64,000 nucleotides of DNA from Chrysophaeum taylorii (lineage: Eukaryota > Sar > Pelagophyceae > Pelagomonadales > Pelagomonadaceae), in assembly GCA_029834535.1 (NCBI GenBank), contig JAQMWT010000572.1:62001-126000 (forward strand), given 5' to 3'. Positions 19,267 to 31,000 of the stretch are shown here, piece after piece (the first letter of the stretch is position 1; every line of letters begins with the position of its first letter). Below the pieces are notes generated by a model, which saw only the letters and a program-made list of their open reading frames with translations, ran no database searches and had not been told where the DNA came from. Both the position numbers and the translations under genes were made by a program.

Positions 19267-22200
19267 ATGTGTCGACGTCGTCTGGGGTTGCTTTTCGTCC
19301 TGCGGGGGGGGAGCGCGCTGTACGCGCCGCAGCGGGTCATCGTGTCGCGGGCAGCAGGGAGTCGGTGGGCCTCACTGGCGGCGGCGACGACGACCGAGGC
19401 GTCGAGCTTGGAAGGCGAGACGACGCCGAGGACGAAGAATGAGGAATGGACCGTGCCGCGCGTGCGTGCCGCGTTTATCGAGTACTTTGTGTCGAAGCAA
19501 CACGATGTGGTCGAGTCGTCGCCGGTGGTTCCCGTGAACGACCCGACGTTGTTGTTTGCCAACGCGGGAATGAATCAGTTCAAACCGATATTTTTGGGGG
19601 TCGCGGCGCCCGACTCGCCGCTGAGCAAGCTGTCGCGGGCGTGCAACGCGCAAAAGTGCATCCGCGCTGGCGGGAAACACAACGACCTCGAGGACGTCGG
19701 TTTCGACACGTACCACCACACTTTTTTCGAGATGCTTGGGAGCTGGAGCTTTGGGGATTACTTCAAGGAGGAGGCGATCGCGATGGCGTGGGAGCTGCTG
19801 ACCGAGGTGTACGGGCTGGATCCCGATCGGCTGTACGCGACGTATTTTGGGGGGGACGAGGCCGAGGACCTCGAGGCGGACCTCGAGGCGAAGGCGCTGT
19901 GGCTGCGGTTTCTGCCCGAAGAGCGGGTGCTGCCGGGGTCGAAGAAGGACAACTTTTGGGAGATGGGCGAGAGCGGTCCGTGCGGACCGTGCAGCGAGGT
20001 TCACTACGACGCGCGCGGGGGGCGCGGGAACGTCGCCGAGCTCGTCAACGCCGACGACCCCGAGGTGTTGGAGATATGGAATATCGTGTTCATGCAGTTC
20101 GACCGCGCCGAGTCGGGGCGGCTCGCGCCGTTGCCGTCGAAGCACGTCGACACGGGCATGGGCTTGGAGAGGCTGAGCGCCATCTTGCAGAACAAGCTGT
20201 CCAACTACGACACGGACGCGTTTTCGGAGTTGTTCGAGGCGATTCGTGTCGAGGCGGGGTGCGAGGCGTACGGAGGCCGCGTGGGGTCCGACGCGACGCG
20301 CGACACGGCCTACCGCGCGGTCGCCGACCACGCGCGGTGCCTGGGCGTCGCGCTCGCCGACGGCGCTCGTCCGTCGAACGACGGGCGCGGCTACGTGCTG
20401 CGGCGCGTGTTGCGGCGCGCCGTGCGGTACGGGCGGGAGGTCCTTGGGGCGCGCGACGGGTTTTTGTCGCGCCTGATGCCCGCGCTCGCCGCGTCGCACC
20501 TCGGCGACGCGTACCCCGAACTTCGGTCGCGGCTCGACGACGTCGTCTCGGTCGTCGCCGACGAGGAGGCGTCCTTCGCGAAGACCCTCGAGCGCGGGGT
20601 CAAGTACCTCGACGACGAGCTCGCCGCCTTAGTATCCGGCGGCGGCGGCGGCGGCGGCGGCGGGATGAAGCTCTCTGGAGCGGCGGCCTTTTTCCTCTAC
20701 GATTCGCTGGGTTTTCCCTTGGACCTGACGACGCTCATGGCGGCCGAGCGGGGCTTCGAGGTGGACGCGGCCGGTTTCGAGCGCGAGATGCGCGATCAGA
20801 TCGCGCGGTCGCGCGCGGCGCGCGAGGCGAAGCGCATCGAAAGCCTGGGGGCCGCGCGCATCGTGCTGGGGGCGGCCGACACGGCGGCCCTCGCGGCCGA
20901 CGGAGTCCCGGCGACAGAATCGCTCGTCCACGACGCGACGACGACGACGACGACCGAGTCCGTGGTGGCGGCGCGCGTCGTCGCCGTGTTCCAGCTCGAC
21001 GCCGAGAACATGCCCGCGCGGTGCGAGGAAAGTACGGGCGTGGTCGGCATCGTCCTCGACCGGTCCCCCTTTTACGCCGAGGGGGGCGGCCAGGTCGCCG
21101 ACGAGGGCGTCCTCGAGCTCGCCGAAGAGGGCGCGGTCGCTGTCGTCAAGGACGTCCAAGCGTATGCGGGCTACGTGCTCCACACCTGCCTCCTCGTCGA
21201 CGAGCCCGTGCGCGTCGGGGACTTGGTTTCGGCGCGCGTCGACGCCGAGCGGCGCTCGAAAATCGCGCCGAATCACTCGATGACGCACGCGCTCAACCAC
21301 GCGCTCCGCGCGGTCCTCGGCGACGGCGTCGACCAGCGCGGGTCGCTCTGCGACGACGAGAAGCTGCGGTTCGACTTCTCGCATCCCAAGGGCCTCGACC
21401 CGACGCAGCTCACCCAGGTCGAAGACAGGGTCAACGCCCTCATTCAGGCCGCCAAGCCCGTCCAAACGTCGCTCGTACCGCTCGAGGACGCCCGACAAAT
21501 TTCCTCGCTCCGCGCCGTGTTTGGAGAGGACTATCCCGACCCCGTGCGCGTGGTCGCCGCCGGTGCCGACGCGACGATCGACGAGATCCTCGAGACGCCA
21601 CGCGACGACAAGTGGCTCGAGCTCTCGATCGAGCTCTGCGGCGGCACGCACGTTTCCGACACCTCGGATGCCGAGGCCTTCGTAATCGTCGAGGAGACCG
21701 CCGTCGCCAAGGGCATTCGACGCATAGAGGCCGTCACCAAGGCGCGCGCCGCGACCGCCCAGCGAGAGGGCCGCGAGCTCCAGGCGGCGTTGGACGACCT
21801 CGAGGCCCGAGAAAACCCCGACGCCGAGGGGGCAAAGCTTTTCCGCGCCAAAGTCGATTCTAGCCTCTGCTCGGCCGCCCTCAAACCCCTCCTCCGGGCG
21901 CGCCTCGAACTCCTTACCAAAAAGATCGCCGCCGCGCAGAAGAAAGAGCGCGCCCGCCTCGTCGCCGACGCCGAGGCCCGCCTCGCGGAGGCGGTCGAGG
22001 CAGCGGCGCGAACGGGAACCGACGACGACGACCGCGTCGTCCTCGACCTCGGCCCGGGCGTCGACGCCAAGGCTGCCGCCGCCATGGCGACAAAACTCCA
22101 CGCCGACTACCCGTCCCTCGCCCTCCTCGCCTTCTCGGCCGCGCGAGACAAGACCCTCGTCTTCGCCGCGTGCCCGCCGGACCACCCCCTCGCGGGCGCC

Positions 22201-22359
22201 GCCCCCGTCTGGCTCGAGGCTGTCCTCGAGCCTCTCGGAGGCCGGGGGGGGGGCAAGCCGAGTTTCGCCCAAGGTACGGCGCCGCGCGCAGATGATGACC
22301 TCGACGCGGCGATCCGAGCCGCGCGCGCCTTCGAGCCCCCAGCAGCAGATTCGGATTAA
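19267..22359 (+). CDS. AARS: Alanyl-tRNA synthetase, organelle-type presequence
   Basis: 1,030 residues, single exon, from ATG 19267; the frame upstream lacks an ATG. Class II catalytic domain at about 65-420: NDPTLLFANAGMNQFKP, FFEMLGSWSFGDYFK and VDTGMGLERL. The editing domain carries the two zinc-site halves, HSMTH near residue 670 and CGGTH near 790. The C-terminal C-Ala region includes a predicted coiled coil and a final DHHA1-like segment ending in a GGGKPSFAQG block. The N-terminus (LGLLFVLRGGSA, then LYAPQRV) resembles a signal peptide plus transit peptide, so plastid or dual targeting is likely. A poly-Gly tract (about 20638-20665) interrupts the region between catalytic and editing domains. 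Confidence 0.95.
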   Translation: MCRRRLGLLFVLRGGSALYAPQRVIVSRAAGSRWASLAAATTTEASSLEGETTPRTKNEEWTVPRVRAAFIEYFVSKQHDVVESSPVVPVNDPTLLFANAGMNQFKPIFLGVAAPDSPLSKLSRACNAQKCIRAGGKHNDLEDVGFDTYHHTFFEMLGSWSFGDYFKEEAIAMAWELLTEVYGLDPDRLYATYFGGDEAEDLEADLEAKALWLRFLPEERVLPGSKKDNFWEMGESGPCGPCSEVHYDARGGRGNVAELVNADDPEVLEIWNIVFMQFDRAESGRLAPLPSKHVDTGMGLERLSAILQNKLSNYDTDAFSELFEAIRVEAGCEAYGGRVGSDATRDTAYRAVADHARCLGVALADGARPSNDGRGYVLRRVLRRAVRYGREVLGARDGFLSRLMPALAASHLGDAYPELRSRLDDVVSVVADEEASFAKTLERGVKYLDDELAALVSGGGGGGGGGMKLSGAAAFFLYDSLGFPLDLTTLMAAERGFEVDAAGFEREMRDQIARSRAAREAKRIESLGAARIVLGAADTAALAADGVPATESLVHDATTTTTTESVVAARVVAVFQLDAENMPARCEESTGVVGIVLDRSPFYAEGGGQVADEGVLELAEEGAVAVVKDVQAYAGYVLHTCLLVDEPVRVGDLVSARVDAERRSKIAPNHSMTHALNHALRAVLGDGVDQRGSLCDDEKLRFDFSHPKGLDPTQLTQVEDRVNALIQAAKPVQTSLVPLEDARQISSLRAVFGEDYPDPVRVVAAGADATIDEILETPRDDKWLELSIELCGGTHVSDTSDAEAFVIVEETAVAKGIRRIEAVTKARAATAQREGRELQAALDDLEARENPDAEGAKLFRAKVDSSLCSAALKPLLRARLELLTKKIAAAQKKERARLVADAEARLAEAVEAAARTGTDDDDRVVLDLGPGVDAKAAAAMATKLHADYPSLALLAFSAARDKTLVFAACPPDHPLAGAAPVWLEAVLEPLGGRGGGKPSFAQGTAPRADDDLDAAIRAARAFEPPAADSD
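20638..20665. repeat. (GGC)n run encoding poly-Gly
   Basis: Nine or so GGC codons inside alanyl-tRNA synthetase, probably a flexible loop insertion not found in bacterial homologues. Confidence 0.85.
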
Positions 22360-22471
22360 GAACAACAAGCAGTAGAGTAGCACCAGCAGCAGCAGCAGCA
22401 CCGTGTGTGTGTGTGCGTCCTTGGCCACCACGGACGGTCTCTCTCGTGATACCTCTTGTAAAACGACGACG

Positions 22472-23476
22472 TCAACAAGGAGAGGGCGTCGTCTCTTTAG
22501 GAGATACACAAACCAACGACGGGGACCCCGAAGGCTGGATTGAAGGCTGGATTCGCTGGACCGATGGCGTGGGTGCAAAGGGCACGAGCTGCTCGTCGCT
22601 CAAAAGGCGCCACTGCGCCGCGAGCTCATCGACCGAACCAAAGCACGCGCACCCGCACGACGCGGGTTTTCTCCCACCATGGTTCGGCGCGAGTGCGAGG
22701 CGCTTGAGTTCGTCATAGACGGGCGTTAGAACGAGCTCGTCGTCGTTGTCGCCGAGATAGGCGACGCGGCGGACGTGGTACTGGAAAAACTGCGGTGAAG
22801 TGGGGTCGAGGGGGTCCTCGTTATAGGTGAGCCGGATGAGATCGCCGCTCATCGCACTCAACCGGGATCCGTCGGGTCGCCGAATGTCGTCGCCCGGTTG
22901 GACGACGTAGGCCCACGCCTGGAAGTGGCGCTCCTCGATGTACACCCACCGGTTGTCGTCGCCGAAGAGTCGAAAGTACATGGGCTCTTGGCAACGCCGC
23001 ACCCACGGATGCGCCATGCACGCGCCCACGCAGGTCGGGTCGTGTGTCCAGTTGAAATAGCCTTTCTTCCTCGCGAACGTCGGGCTCGTCCAGTCGGCGT
23101 CCTGGAAAGTCAGCAGCGTCTCGTTCGTATTGTTGTCGTGCATCCACCACACGCCTCGGAGGTCCTCGGGGCAATTGGGGCTCCGCGCGACCAACAGCCG
23201 CCGAAACCAACGCTCCGGTTCGCTGATTCGATGGACCTGCAGGTCGCACACGGTCCACCGAACTAGCTGGGCGCAGCAACACGGCGGCGTCGCGCAAAGT
23301 AGTGACCGGTGCGTGAAGCAATCGCACCACAACGGATACCCGCCGAGCACCGATGCGAGCTTGAGCTGCGGCGGGTCGTAGACGCGCTCAGGCCTGGCCT
23401 CCTTGACCTTTAACAAGAACGCTTCAAGCTCTTCGACCGAGGGCGTCTTCACGCGGCGACAACAACCACCACCCAT
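22472..23476 (-). CDS. Unknown Cys/Trp-rich protein with MGGGCC N-terminus
   Basis: 334 residues, single exon, no recognised family. MGGGCC at the start is a plausible N-myristoylation and palmitoylation signal. The central part (about 35-240) is rich in Cys and Trp: PLWCDCFTHRSLLC, TPPCCCAQLV, RGVWWMHDN, TCVGACMAHPWVRRC and DDNRWVYIEERHFQAW. Regularly spaced aromatic strands suggest a beta-rich, lipocalin-like or disulfide-bonded fold, but this is speculation. Convergent with alanyl-tRNA synthetase (112 bp) and divergent from the FAD oxidoreductase (87 bp). Confidence 0.65.
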   Translation of the reverse strand: MGGGCCRRVKTPSVEELEAFLLKVKEARPERVYDPPQLKLASVLGGYPLWCDCFTHRSLLCATPPCCCAQLVRWTVCDLQVHRISEPERWFRRLLVARSPNCPEDLRGVWWMHDNNTNETLLTFQDADWTSPTFARKKGYFNWTHDPTCVGACMAHPWVRRCQEPMYFRLFGDDNRWVYIEERHFQAWAYVVQPGDDIRRPDGSRLSAMSGDLIRLTYNEDPLDPTSPQFFQYHVRRVAYLGDNDDELVLTPVYDELKRLALAPNHGGRKPASCGCACFGSVDELAAQWRLLSDEQLVPFAPTPSVQRIQPSIQPSGSPSLVCVSPKETTPSPC

Positions 23477-23513
23477 ATCGTCGTTCGTTCGTCGTAACGC
23501 CGAACGTGTTTTG

Positions 23514-23550
23514 TTGTCCCTAAACCCTTTTTATGTTGTCCCTAAATAAT
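23514..23550. promoter_or_regulatory. Tandem TGTTGTCCCTAAA repeat in a divergent promoter
   Basis: Two copies of TGTTGTCCCTAAA about 19 bp apart, the first continuing into CCCTAAACCC, a telomere-repeat-like telobox. They sit in the 87-bp gap between two divergent start codons, so they are candidate shared promoter elements. Confidence 0.4.
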
Positions 23551-23563
23551 AAACCCTTCTTCT

Positions 23564-24822
23564 ATGGGGCGGCGGCGGCGCACCTCGTTCCACTTTCTTC
23601 TGATGGTGTCGGTTGTTGTGAAGAAGACGACGCCAGCAAAGGTCGTCATCGCCGGGGGAGGCGTGATGGGATGCTCGACGGCGTATTGCCTAGCGAAGAA
23701 TCACGGCATCAGCAGCGTTGTGGTGGATCGCGTCGGCGTTGCCGCGGCCGCCTCGGGGCGCGCGGGTGGGTTCCTGGCGCGCAGCTGGAACGACGGGGCG
23801 CCGACGCAAGAACTCACGCACCGGTCGTTCGAGCTGCACGCGGAGCTCGGCGAGGAGCTCAAGGCGTTTGCCGAGTCGGGCTCGACCGACTACCGTCGGC
23901 TGACGTGCGAGGCGGTCTCTGTCGCGAGCGGCGGGAGGCCGTCGAACGCCAAGCTGAAGAACGTCGATTGGGTGGACCTCGGCGCTCTCGGATCGCAGCA
24001 CATGGGGAACGAGAGCGGAATCGCCCAGGTCCACCCGCGCAAGTTCTGCGATGCGTTGATGCGAGGCGCGACGGAATTAGCAGGATCGAAGACGCGCGTA
24101 GCGCGCGCCACGGGCTTAAGGACCGAGGGCAATAAGGTCACGGGCCTCGTTGTGGACGACGGCGAGGTCATCGAGGCCGACGCCGTGGTGGTGGCTCTCG
24201 GGCCCTGGTCCCACGTCGTCGGCCGACCTCCGACCGAGACGCAGTGCGACACCAAAGGCTGGGGCGTCGACGCGATGCCGCCCGTCGTTGGCACCAAGTA
24301 CCACGCCGTCCTCTTGCAGTCGCCTCGCGTCCTCTCGCAGGCCGTCTTTTTTCAGGGCATGTGAGATGAGATGAGACACACCTTGTTGACCGCGGCTCGA
24401 TTCTGTCGCGCAGGGGCGATCCTGAGGTTTACCCGCGCCCCGACGGCGAGGTCTACGTCACTGGCTTTCCCGAGCGTGCCGCCATCGTCGAGGACCTCCC
24501 AGGGGAAACCAAAGTCCTCGACGAGGTCTGCGATCGTCTCATCTCCACGATAGATCAAGTCTCCACCGAGCTCAGAGGCGCGCGCGTCAACGGAAAACAG
24601 GCGTGCCATTTGCCCGCCGCCCCGGACGGCGTTCCCCTCATCGGCGCCATTCCCGGCCTTGACGGCGCATTCGCTGCAACGGGCCACGGCTGCTGGGGTA
24701 TTCTCCTCTCACCAGCGACGGGCGAGGCCATGGCGGACCTCATCGCCACCGGCACCGCGACCAAGGTCGATCTCTCGGCGTTTGACCCCGCGCGCTACGA
24801 GGGCCCTCGTTCCTTCTTCTAG
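23564..24822 (+). CDS. FAD-dependent oxidoreductase, DAO family (TDA3-like)
   Basis: Exons 23564-24360 and 24414-24822, joined across a 53-nt intron (GTGAGA..GCAG, phase 2); 401 residues. The Rossmann FAD loop VVIAGGGVMGCSTAYCLA starts near residue 28, and AAASGRAGGFLARSWNDG is the family's second flavin-contact block. After splicing, the frame continues with GDPEVYPRPDGEVYVTGFPE and ends with ATGHGCWGILLSPATGEAMADLI, the usual C-terminal FAD-binding segment. This pattern matches the fungal/plant TDA3-type branch of D-amino-acid-oxidase-like enzymes; the substrate is unknown. An in-frame ATG at 23603 is an alternative start, closer to the Rossmann motif. Confidence 0.85.
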
Positions 24823-25026
24823 GTCTCGAGATCCCCGAGCCTCTATTTGTTGTTCTTTGCTTTTGCGCTTTTTTTTTTCTTCCCGCCCGCGGGTGACCGC
24901 CTGCGCTGTGTTTGTATTCTTTCTTCCGGTGTCCGGCTTGTTTCACTCGACCGGCTCCTTGCTACCATGCACGAATTCACGAATTTACGCCACCGCGAAA
25001 AGAAGGGGGGGGTTCCCAAAAATTAA

Positions 25027-28000
25027 TTAATCGGGGTTGCTCGCCGCCGTGGCGGCGGCGGCGACCGGGCATCCAGGAATCACCGACACCGTGGATCCCT
25101 TCGCGCGGTCTAACGCACGCGCTGGGCGGATCTGTTTGATGCGCGCCGGCACAACTGTCTGCGAAATCCCGAGCAAGACGGCCGAGGCTCCGTCGAGAAT
25201 CCCAACAACGGGTTTGACAGCGAGCCCCGTCACTCCCTGTGCCGTGCCAGCCGCCAACCCGGCCAGGCCTTCGCTGCGCGCTCCCTGAACCGGCTTGGTA
25301 AGCAAGCCACCCACGCCCTGCATCAGGCCGGTCGCCACCGTTTCGACGCCCTCGACGATGCCGGCGCTTGCGCCGCCGCCATCGGCAGCAAATCGGCGCC
25401 GTCGAGCTTCTCGCGACGCGATGAACTCGCTATCTCCCGTCAACATCGAGACGTTGTGAGAAAGTACGCCACCGACGCCCGCGATTGAAGACGACAAACC
25501 GCCGACGACGCCGGCTCCAAGACTTGCGGTACCCGTGTAGAGACCGGTCGTGAAAGCCTGCGGGGACTTGACGATGCCCCTGGATGGCGCGTAGAAGAAC
25601 TCTCGCACGCCCGACCCAATATCTTCCACAAGATTGATTGGGCTCCCAATGCTGGCGAGCGAACCAACGATACGATGCCATTGCGAAAGGATCTGATACC
25701 CGTAATGCCGCCATATGCGGCGACTGAGCTCCTCCGGTGACTCCATCACATTCGTGACGGCAAACGACTTGAGTCGCACTGTCGCCTTGGAGATTGTTGC
25801 GAGGTTCTGGATCGAGCCAAGGACCTCCTCGTCGTTGTCGTCCTCCTCGAAGACGGCTGCTCTCGTTGGTTCGAACGACAGCGTCGCCTCCATCGGATGC
25901 AACACGAGCGCTTCGATGTAGCCCCGTCTGCGAAGAGCGAGACTCCGAGCTTCGTCGTAAGTTGGGGGGCGCGCATCGTGCGTGCCTGGAGAAAGGCATC
26001 TTTCGAGCTGAGTTCCAACGGGAATTCCCGTCGTCTTTCGAATCGGGCCGATCGTTGCAGCGGCAAGCGTGTTCAGAGACGAAAGGTCGGCGCGAAACTC
26101 CACGGGAAGTATCCGAACTGCCAAGTATCGCAGCGTCGACGTCTCGTCGCTGTGCTTGGAAGTCACGGCGACGAGAGATGCGAATTCTTGAGTCGAAGAC
26201 GAAGACGACTCCATGCCAACAACACTCGAGCTAGTGAGAAATGTGGGCCAAAGCGCATTCATTACATGGTTATCAAGTTGAAGCGACCCAATAGACACGT
26301 GCAACTCGTCCGCTTCTGGGCGCGACTCCATGAGCAAGCGGGTGCGCATTATTCGTCCGTACGAAAGTTCGCGACGCTCGCCGTCGAGGTCCTGGCCTAC
26401 AATGCTGAGGCCGACTCCTGGTACTTCCAACATGAACGACAGCCTGCGGCGGGGAGCAGCACTTGTGGCTGCTGTCATGGTGTTGCGTTCGGCTCCGGGC
26501 TGAACAAACTCGACAACGCGCGTACCATCGTCGATGCGCACTTTCGCTAGCATCGTTGGCGATACTCGTGTTTCACACAAGATATCGTTCATGTCAATCA
26601 ACGTCCGTTCGTGACCGACAACTTCGAGACCCAACACAGAGCTTCGCTGCTTTCCAGCTCCATATATCCACCCTATTATCTTGGTCTCGCCGGGTGGGAC
26701 GACCATCAAAACGCGATCACCCTGCCAAAGCGATACTGCTTCGGAGGGATGCGCGTTCTTCGCCGCGAACAGTCCACCGTCCTTGGTTTCGACTCGGACG
26801 AAAATAGTTACGGTCTCATGTGGAGGAGCACTGACAGCGTTATTCAACGAAATCTCGACTCGCAGTACCTTATCCTTGTTTAACCAGAGCGCATGGCCAC
26901 CGGCTGCATCTACGGCGACAGAACCTTCGGCCCAAAACGCTGTTTGGTTTATCAAAACGCCGAACTGAAGCTGCTTGCGACATTTTCGATCGGGCCAGTG
27001 CCACGATATACTTTCTGGCATTCGCGGCTCGAGGCTCAACGAGCCCTGCTTGCCGGTTTGCCGAACAACAAGCACAGCTTGCGGATCTATGTTTCGAATG
27101 CCAAACCGCGGACCGACGGTAACTATGCGCGCGTAGTTTGCGAAACGACCGAACAGGGGTGAGGGTCGTATGTCGAGTTCGATCAACTGGGGTTCGTCGG
27201 CTATCGACACCACGAACGAAGACGCGCCGACAGCCAAACGCGGTGACCACGAGTCCCCATTGCCAACATAGAGGCTATTCGAGCACACCATAGTTGTTCC
27301 CGACTCCCGAGCGAACCAGTCACGCCCGGGCCACGACGCGGCCCATTCACGAGCGGCGGCTTCAGTCTTCCTCTCATTGTCCAGCGAAATCGAATCTGAT
27401 GCTCCACTTTGGCTTAATTCGGAGCTCCTCGTGGTCGTGTCCTCTTTCGTAAAAAACAGCAGATAAGAATCGCCATCGTCGGTGCCCAACTCTGCGACAC
27501 CACCACCAGGTGCAAGGTCGGCTCGCCATACAACATATTTGAGCACGCTATCGTTGCTCTTGAAAGACAACGGGCCTCTCTTGCGACCGATCGCAATGTG
27601 GTCGACAATATCCGTAGCCCGAGAAAAGTAGTCGCTCTCTAGGAGCCAGTCAGGTGCCTTGTCACTGCGCAATTCGACAGCGACATAGACGTGCAAAAAA
27701 CGCTCGATGTCACCGTTCGAAATTGTGAGACACCCCGTAGTACAAAACTCGGTTAACAATCTCCTAGAGGCATCAAGCGGGCGAGGTAGAGGCTTTGAAA
27801 TGTAGTATAGATCGCTATCGGTGTACGCCCGATCTTTGACTCGTGGAGCGCCTCCCACGTCAAGCAACACGTTGGTTGGCGCCGTGATAGTCACGTCGTC
27901 AATCACTATTCGTCGCTGTTCCTCCCTGCGACGGATTTCTTCTCCTTGCAGCGATCCGGTCGACATGCTTCGATTCCATCCTCGAGGCAGTTGTCGCGCG

Positions 28001-31000
28001 AACGACAACGGAAGTCCACTCTTGTTGACAACCCAGAGCGGAACCGACAGTGAGATCTCAAGCCCCAGGCCATTAAACGTTCGCGAAACCTCAACCTCGA
28101 CCTGCATCGTGCTGTCTCCTGTCGCCACTAACTCGAGTTCAAAACACCACTCGTCATCATTAATTGCCCGTCGGCGGCCCCCGGCGAGCTTGTCGGGAAC
28201 AACCCTAGGATCCAGCTTCTTGGAACACCGGCCGCGAAATTCGCCAATCCGGCAACTCATCCAGACCCCGTTCGCACTAGGATCAAGCTCGCAACAGCCG
28301 CAGTCTGCACCAGGTTGAACCCGAAGCCGAGCCTCTGCTTGCTTCGTCGCGAGCGCAACGACTACGCCGCATGGTAGCCTTGACCGCGTAAGTATCGGTG
28401 GATACAATTCGACTACGCGGTCATCGGTCGATCCCTTGTTGGAAACTGCTACGATAACGTGTTGCAGCAAGTTCTTGTTGCGTCGATTCGCGCACGAAAC
28501 AAGCACCGGCGCTCGACTTCGCGACTTTGGCACGCCAAACAAGGAGTTGTCTTCATCATGATTCTGCTCTGACTCTGACGCGAAAAATGACTGCTCTGAC
28601 CACAACCACGTACCAGTAGAACCTTCGGCTTTGCGGCGCAGGATAAGCGCGCACCCACGTCGAGCAAGGTGAAGCGGTAGCGACACTTGCAGGTTTCGCG
28701 GCGCTGCGCCGATGATTTCGTTTTGCCTTTGCTCGTTGTCTTGGGCGCGCATCTCAAAGTCAATCGAAGTGTGGTTTGATAATAACAAGCATGATTGAAT
28801 TCGAGCCAAAATGCACCCCGCGTTGTCATCGTAGCCGCAGCGCCAGGATATAACATTGCTGTCAATAAGCGTAGAAAATTCCCGATCCTCGGCCATCTCG
28901 TCGAAACTATCCAAGTTTACGAATCGTCTGACTGACCGGTTCGGTGTGCACGCGTTGAGGTCTTTCAGAATCCACGAACTACCATAGCCGATATCTACAT
29001 CCCGCGGTCCCTCCAGTAGGCGAAGGTCGGAAATCTTCGAATTGTGTGTTGCTGCATCGAAACTCACCCGCGTACCCGGAGCGAGCTCAGCCCACCCACT
29101 TGCTAGCGTCGTGGCTCGACATCGCAAGTCAAGTTCTGTCTCGTTGACGACAATGAGCGGAGGAGCGTCGCGTATTTTCTCGACAACGACATCGTTTCTT
29201 AGCGCATTCTTGGCCTCACGAGCGAGGCGATCACTCAACGACACAAGGTCTCCCACCAAGCTTGTGGACGTTGTCAATTCCAGTATCTCATCGCTCGCGA
29301 TGCGAATAATACATTTGTCTGGGCCCGTATCGAAGCTGCACTGGAGCGTAAATGTTGAGACCAGAGGTTCGCTTGCGAGACAGTGGCGGTTGAAGAAAGA
29401 CGCCGCGCACGTCAACATCACGTCGCCGATGCGGTTGGTAGAGGGTCCGGTGAAATGTGCCGCAAATGCACCTGTCGTGAATTTGAGCAGCGGAACAGAT
29501 GTGCCTCGCGAGTCATCAATGAAAGTGATTCTGGCACCTGTGAGAAGCCTGATTTTTGCTGTCACCTCATTCTGGTTGCCAGTGGGCGTCTCCAGTGCCT
29601 TGTGGGGTGGTGCCGAACTCCTACTGTGCTCACGCGCGTGTCCGAGAGAAAACGACGGCTCCTTCATCGACGGTTTGCGAACCAATGCACCCAGTATCGA
29701 AATGACAGTGAGCGCATCGCGATACGACAACCGAGCATCAAACCCAGAGAGATTGGCTTCGATAGTTGTCGAATACCTGTTGCCTTTTAGCCGAATTTGT
29801 TTTGTTGTCGCACCCATCGACGCGGGATCGACAAGAATGATTGGCGTGCGCCTTCCTTCAAAGTCCTGCAACCCATCTTCAGCGAGCGCTACTGTCATGT
29901 CAGTGAGCGTTCCTGATAACATGATGGACTGCTGGACTCCGCCTGCAATCGTGAACTTGGTCGAAATTGCGACCCCGAAACATAGAACCAGAGCTTCCGA
30001 CTGAGCGCGGCCGGCATCCTTGAGGAGCGCGATTTCGCCCATGGGCATGGAGAAGCTTACAATCAACGTTCTTTCATTGTCGATGTTCGCCACAGCCTTG
30101 GAGAGCTCGCCTGAGACGCGGTCTACCGACATCCTAACGACGTCACCTCTGCTCAAGTCAACAGGACTGAACACCTCTGTGACAGTCGTGCTGATGGCAC
30201 CAAGCGCTTCGAGCATGGCACCGAGAGGTCCGGGCAACAATAGCAGCGAAGCAGGTCGCAGCGAGAAGTCGAGACTCGACTCTCGAGCTGCTGCCTCGTA
30301 GTCAACCGAGAAGAACACCCCGTCTCTGACGGCGCTTTGTCTAGCTCCGATCATTTGTTGGTAGGCGCCTTCGTCGTTCGAAGTTAGCACCAGCGCAATA
30401 AAGCGCGCCGCCGCTTGTTGCGATGCCTCGGACTTGTCCGAGGTTGAGGCAAATGCTGCGCCTTGAAGCGCGGCTGTTGCTATGGCGCGAGTGCCGGTTG
30501 CATCCAAAAGCACGGCGGACACCTCGCCAACGACAACCACAATCTGAGATTTTCCGTCACCCACCGAAGCCGTTGCCATCGAGCGCATGTAGTCTGGCGC
30601 AGCCAGGCTATCGATCTGCGAGGAACGTCGTTTTCCCGATTTTGCCATAATTTTTTTTAGACCAGCCAGCGTCTCAGCGATTAACCAGCCGAACGGTCGC
30701 AAAGTGGCCGCTCCAAGTCGCATTCGAAGTGAAGAAAAGTAAGCCCAAAGTCGCGTTGACTGCCCGTTAGCGTTAGGCTCTTTGGATGACACGAAAGACA
30801 CGGAGAAGAGCGCATTCTCGTCAGACGCGGAATCGTCTTCAATCATCATCGTCCGAGGCAGACTATCTCGAGCTCGCGCAGCCGCTTGCGCGGCTTGCTC
30901 ACTTTCCTTCGGCCCAAACGATTGCACGACGTAGGTCACGCCTACAACATTGACCGCCATGGATTGCAGCACAGCGCGAATCTCGAGGCGACTGGATGTG

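Noticed and set aside
19446-21863. 805-residue Arg-rich plus-strand frame
   Set aside because: Out-of-frame shadow of alanyl-tRNA synthetase, which has clear motifs in the other frame.
20629-22578. 649-residue minus-strand frame
   Set aside because: Antisense to alanyl-tRNA synthetase, no recognisable domain.
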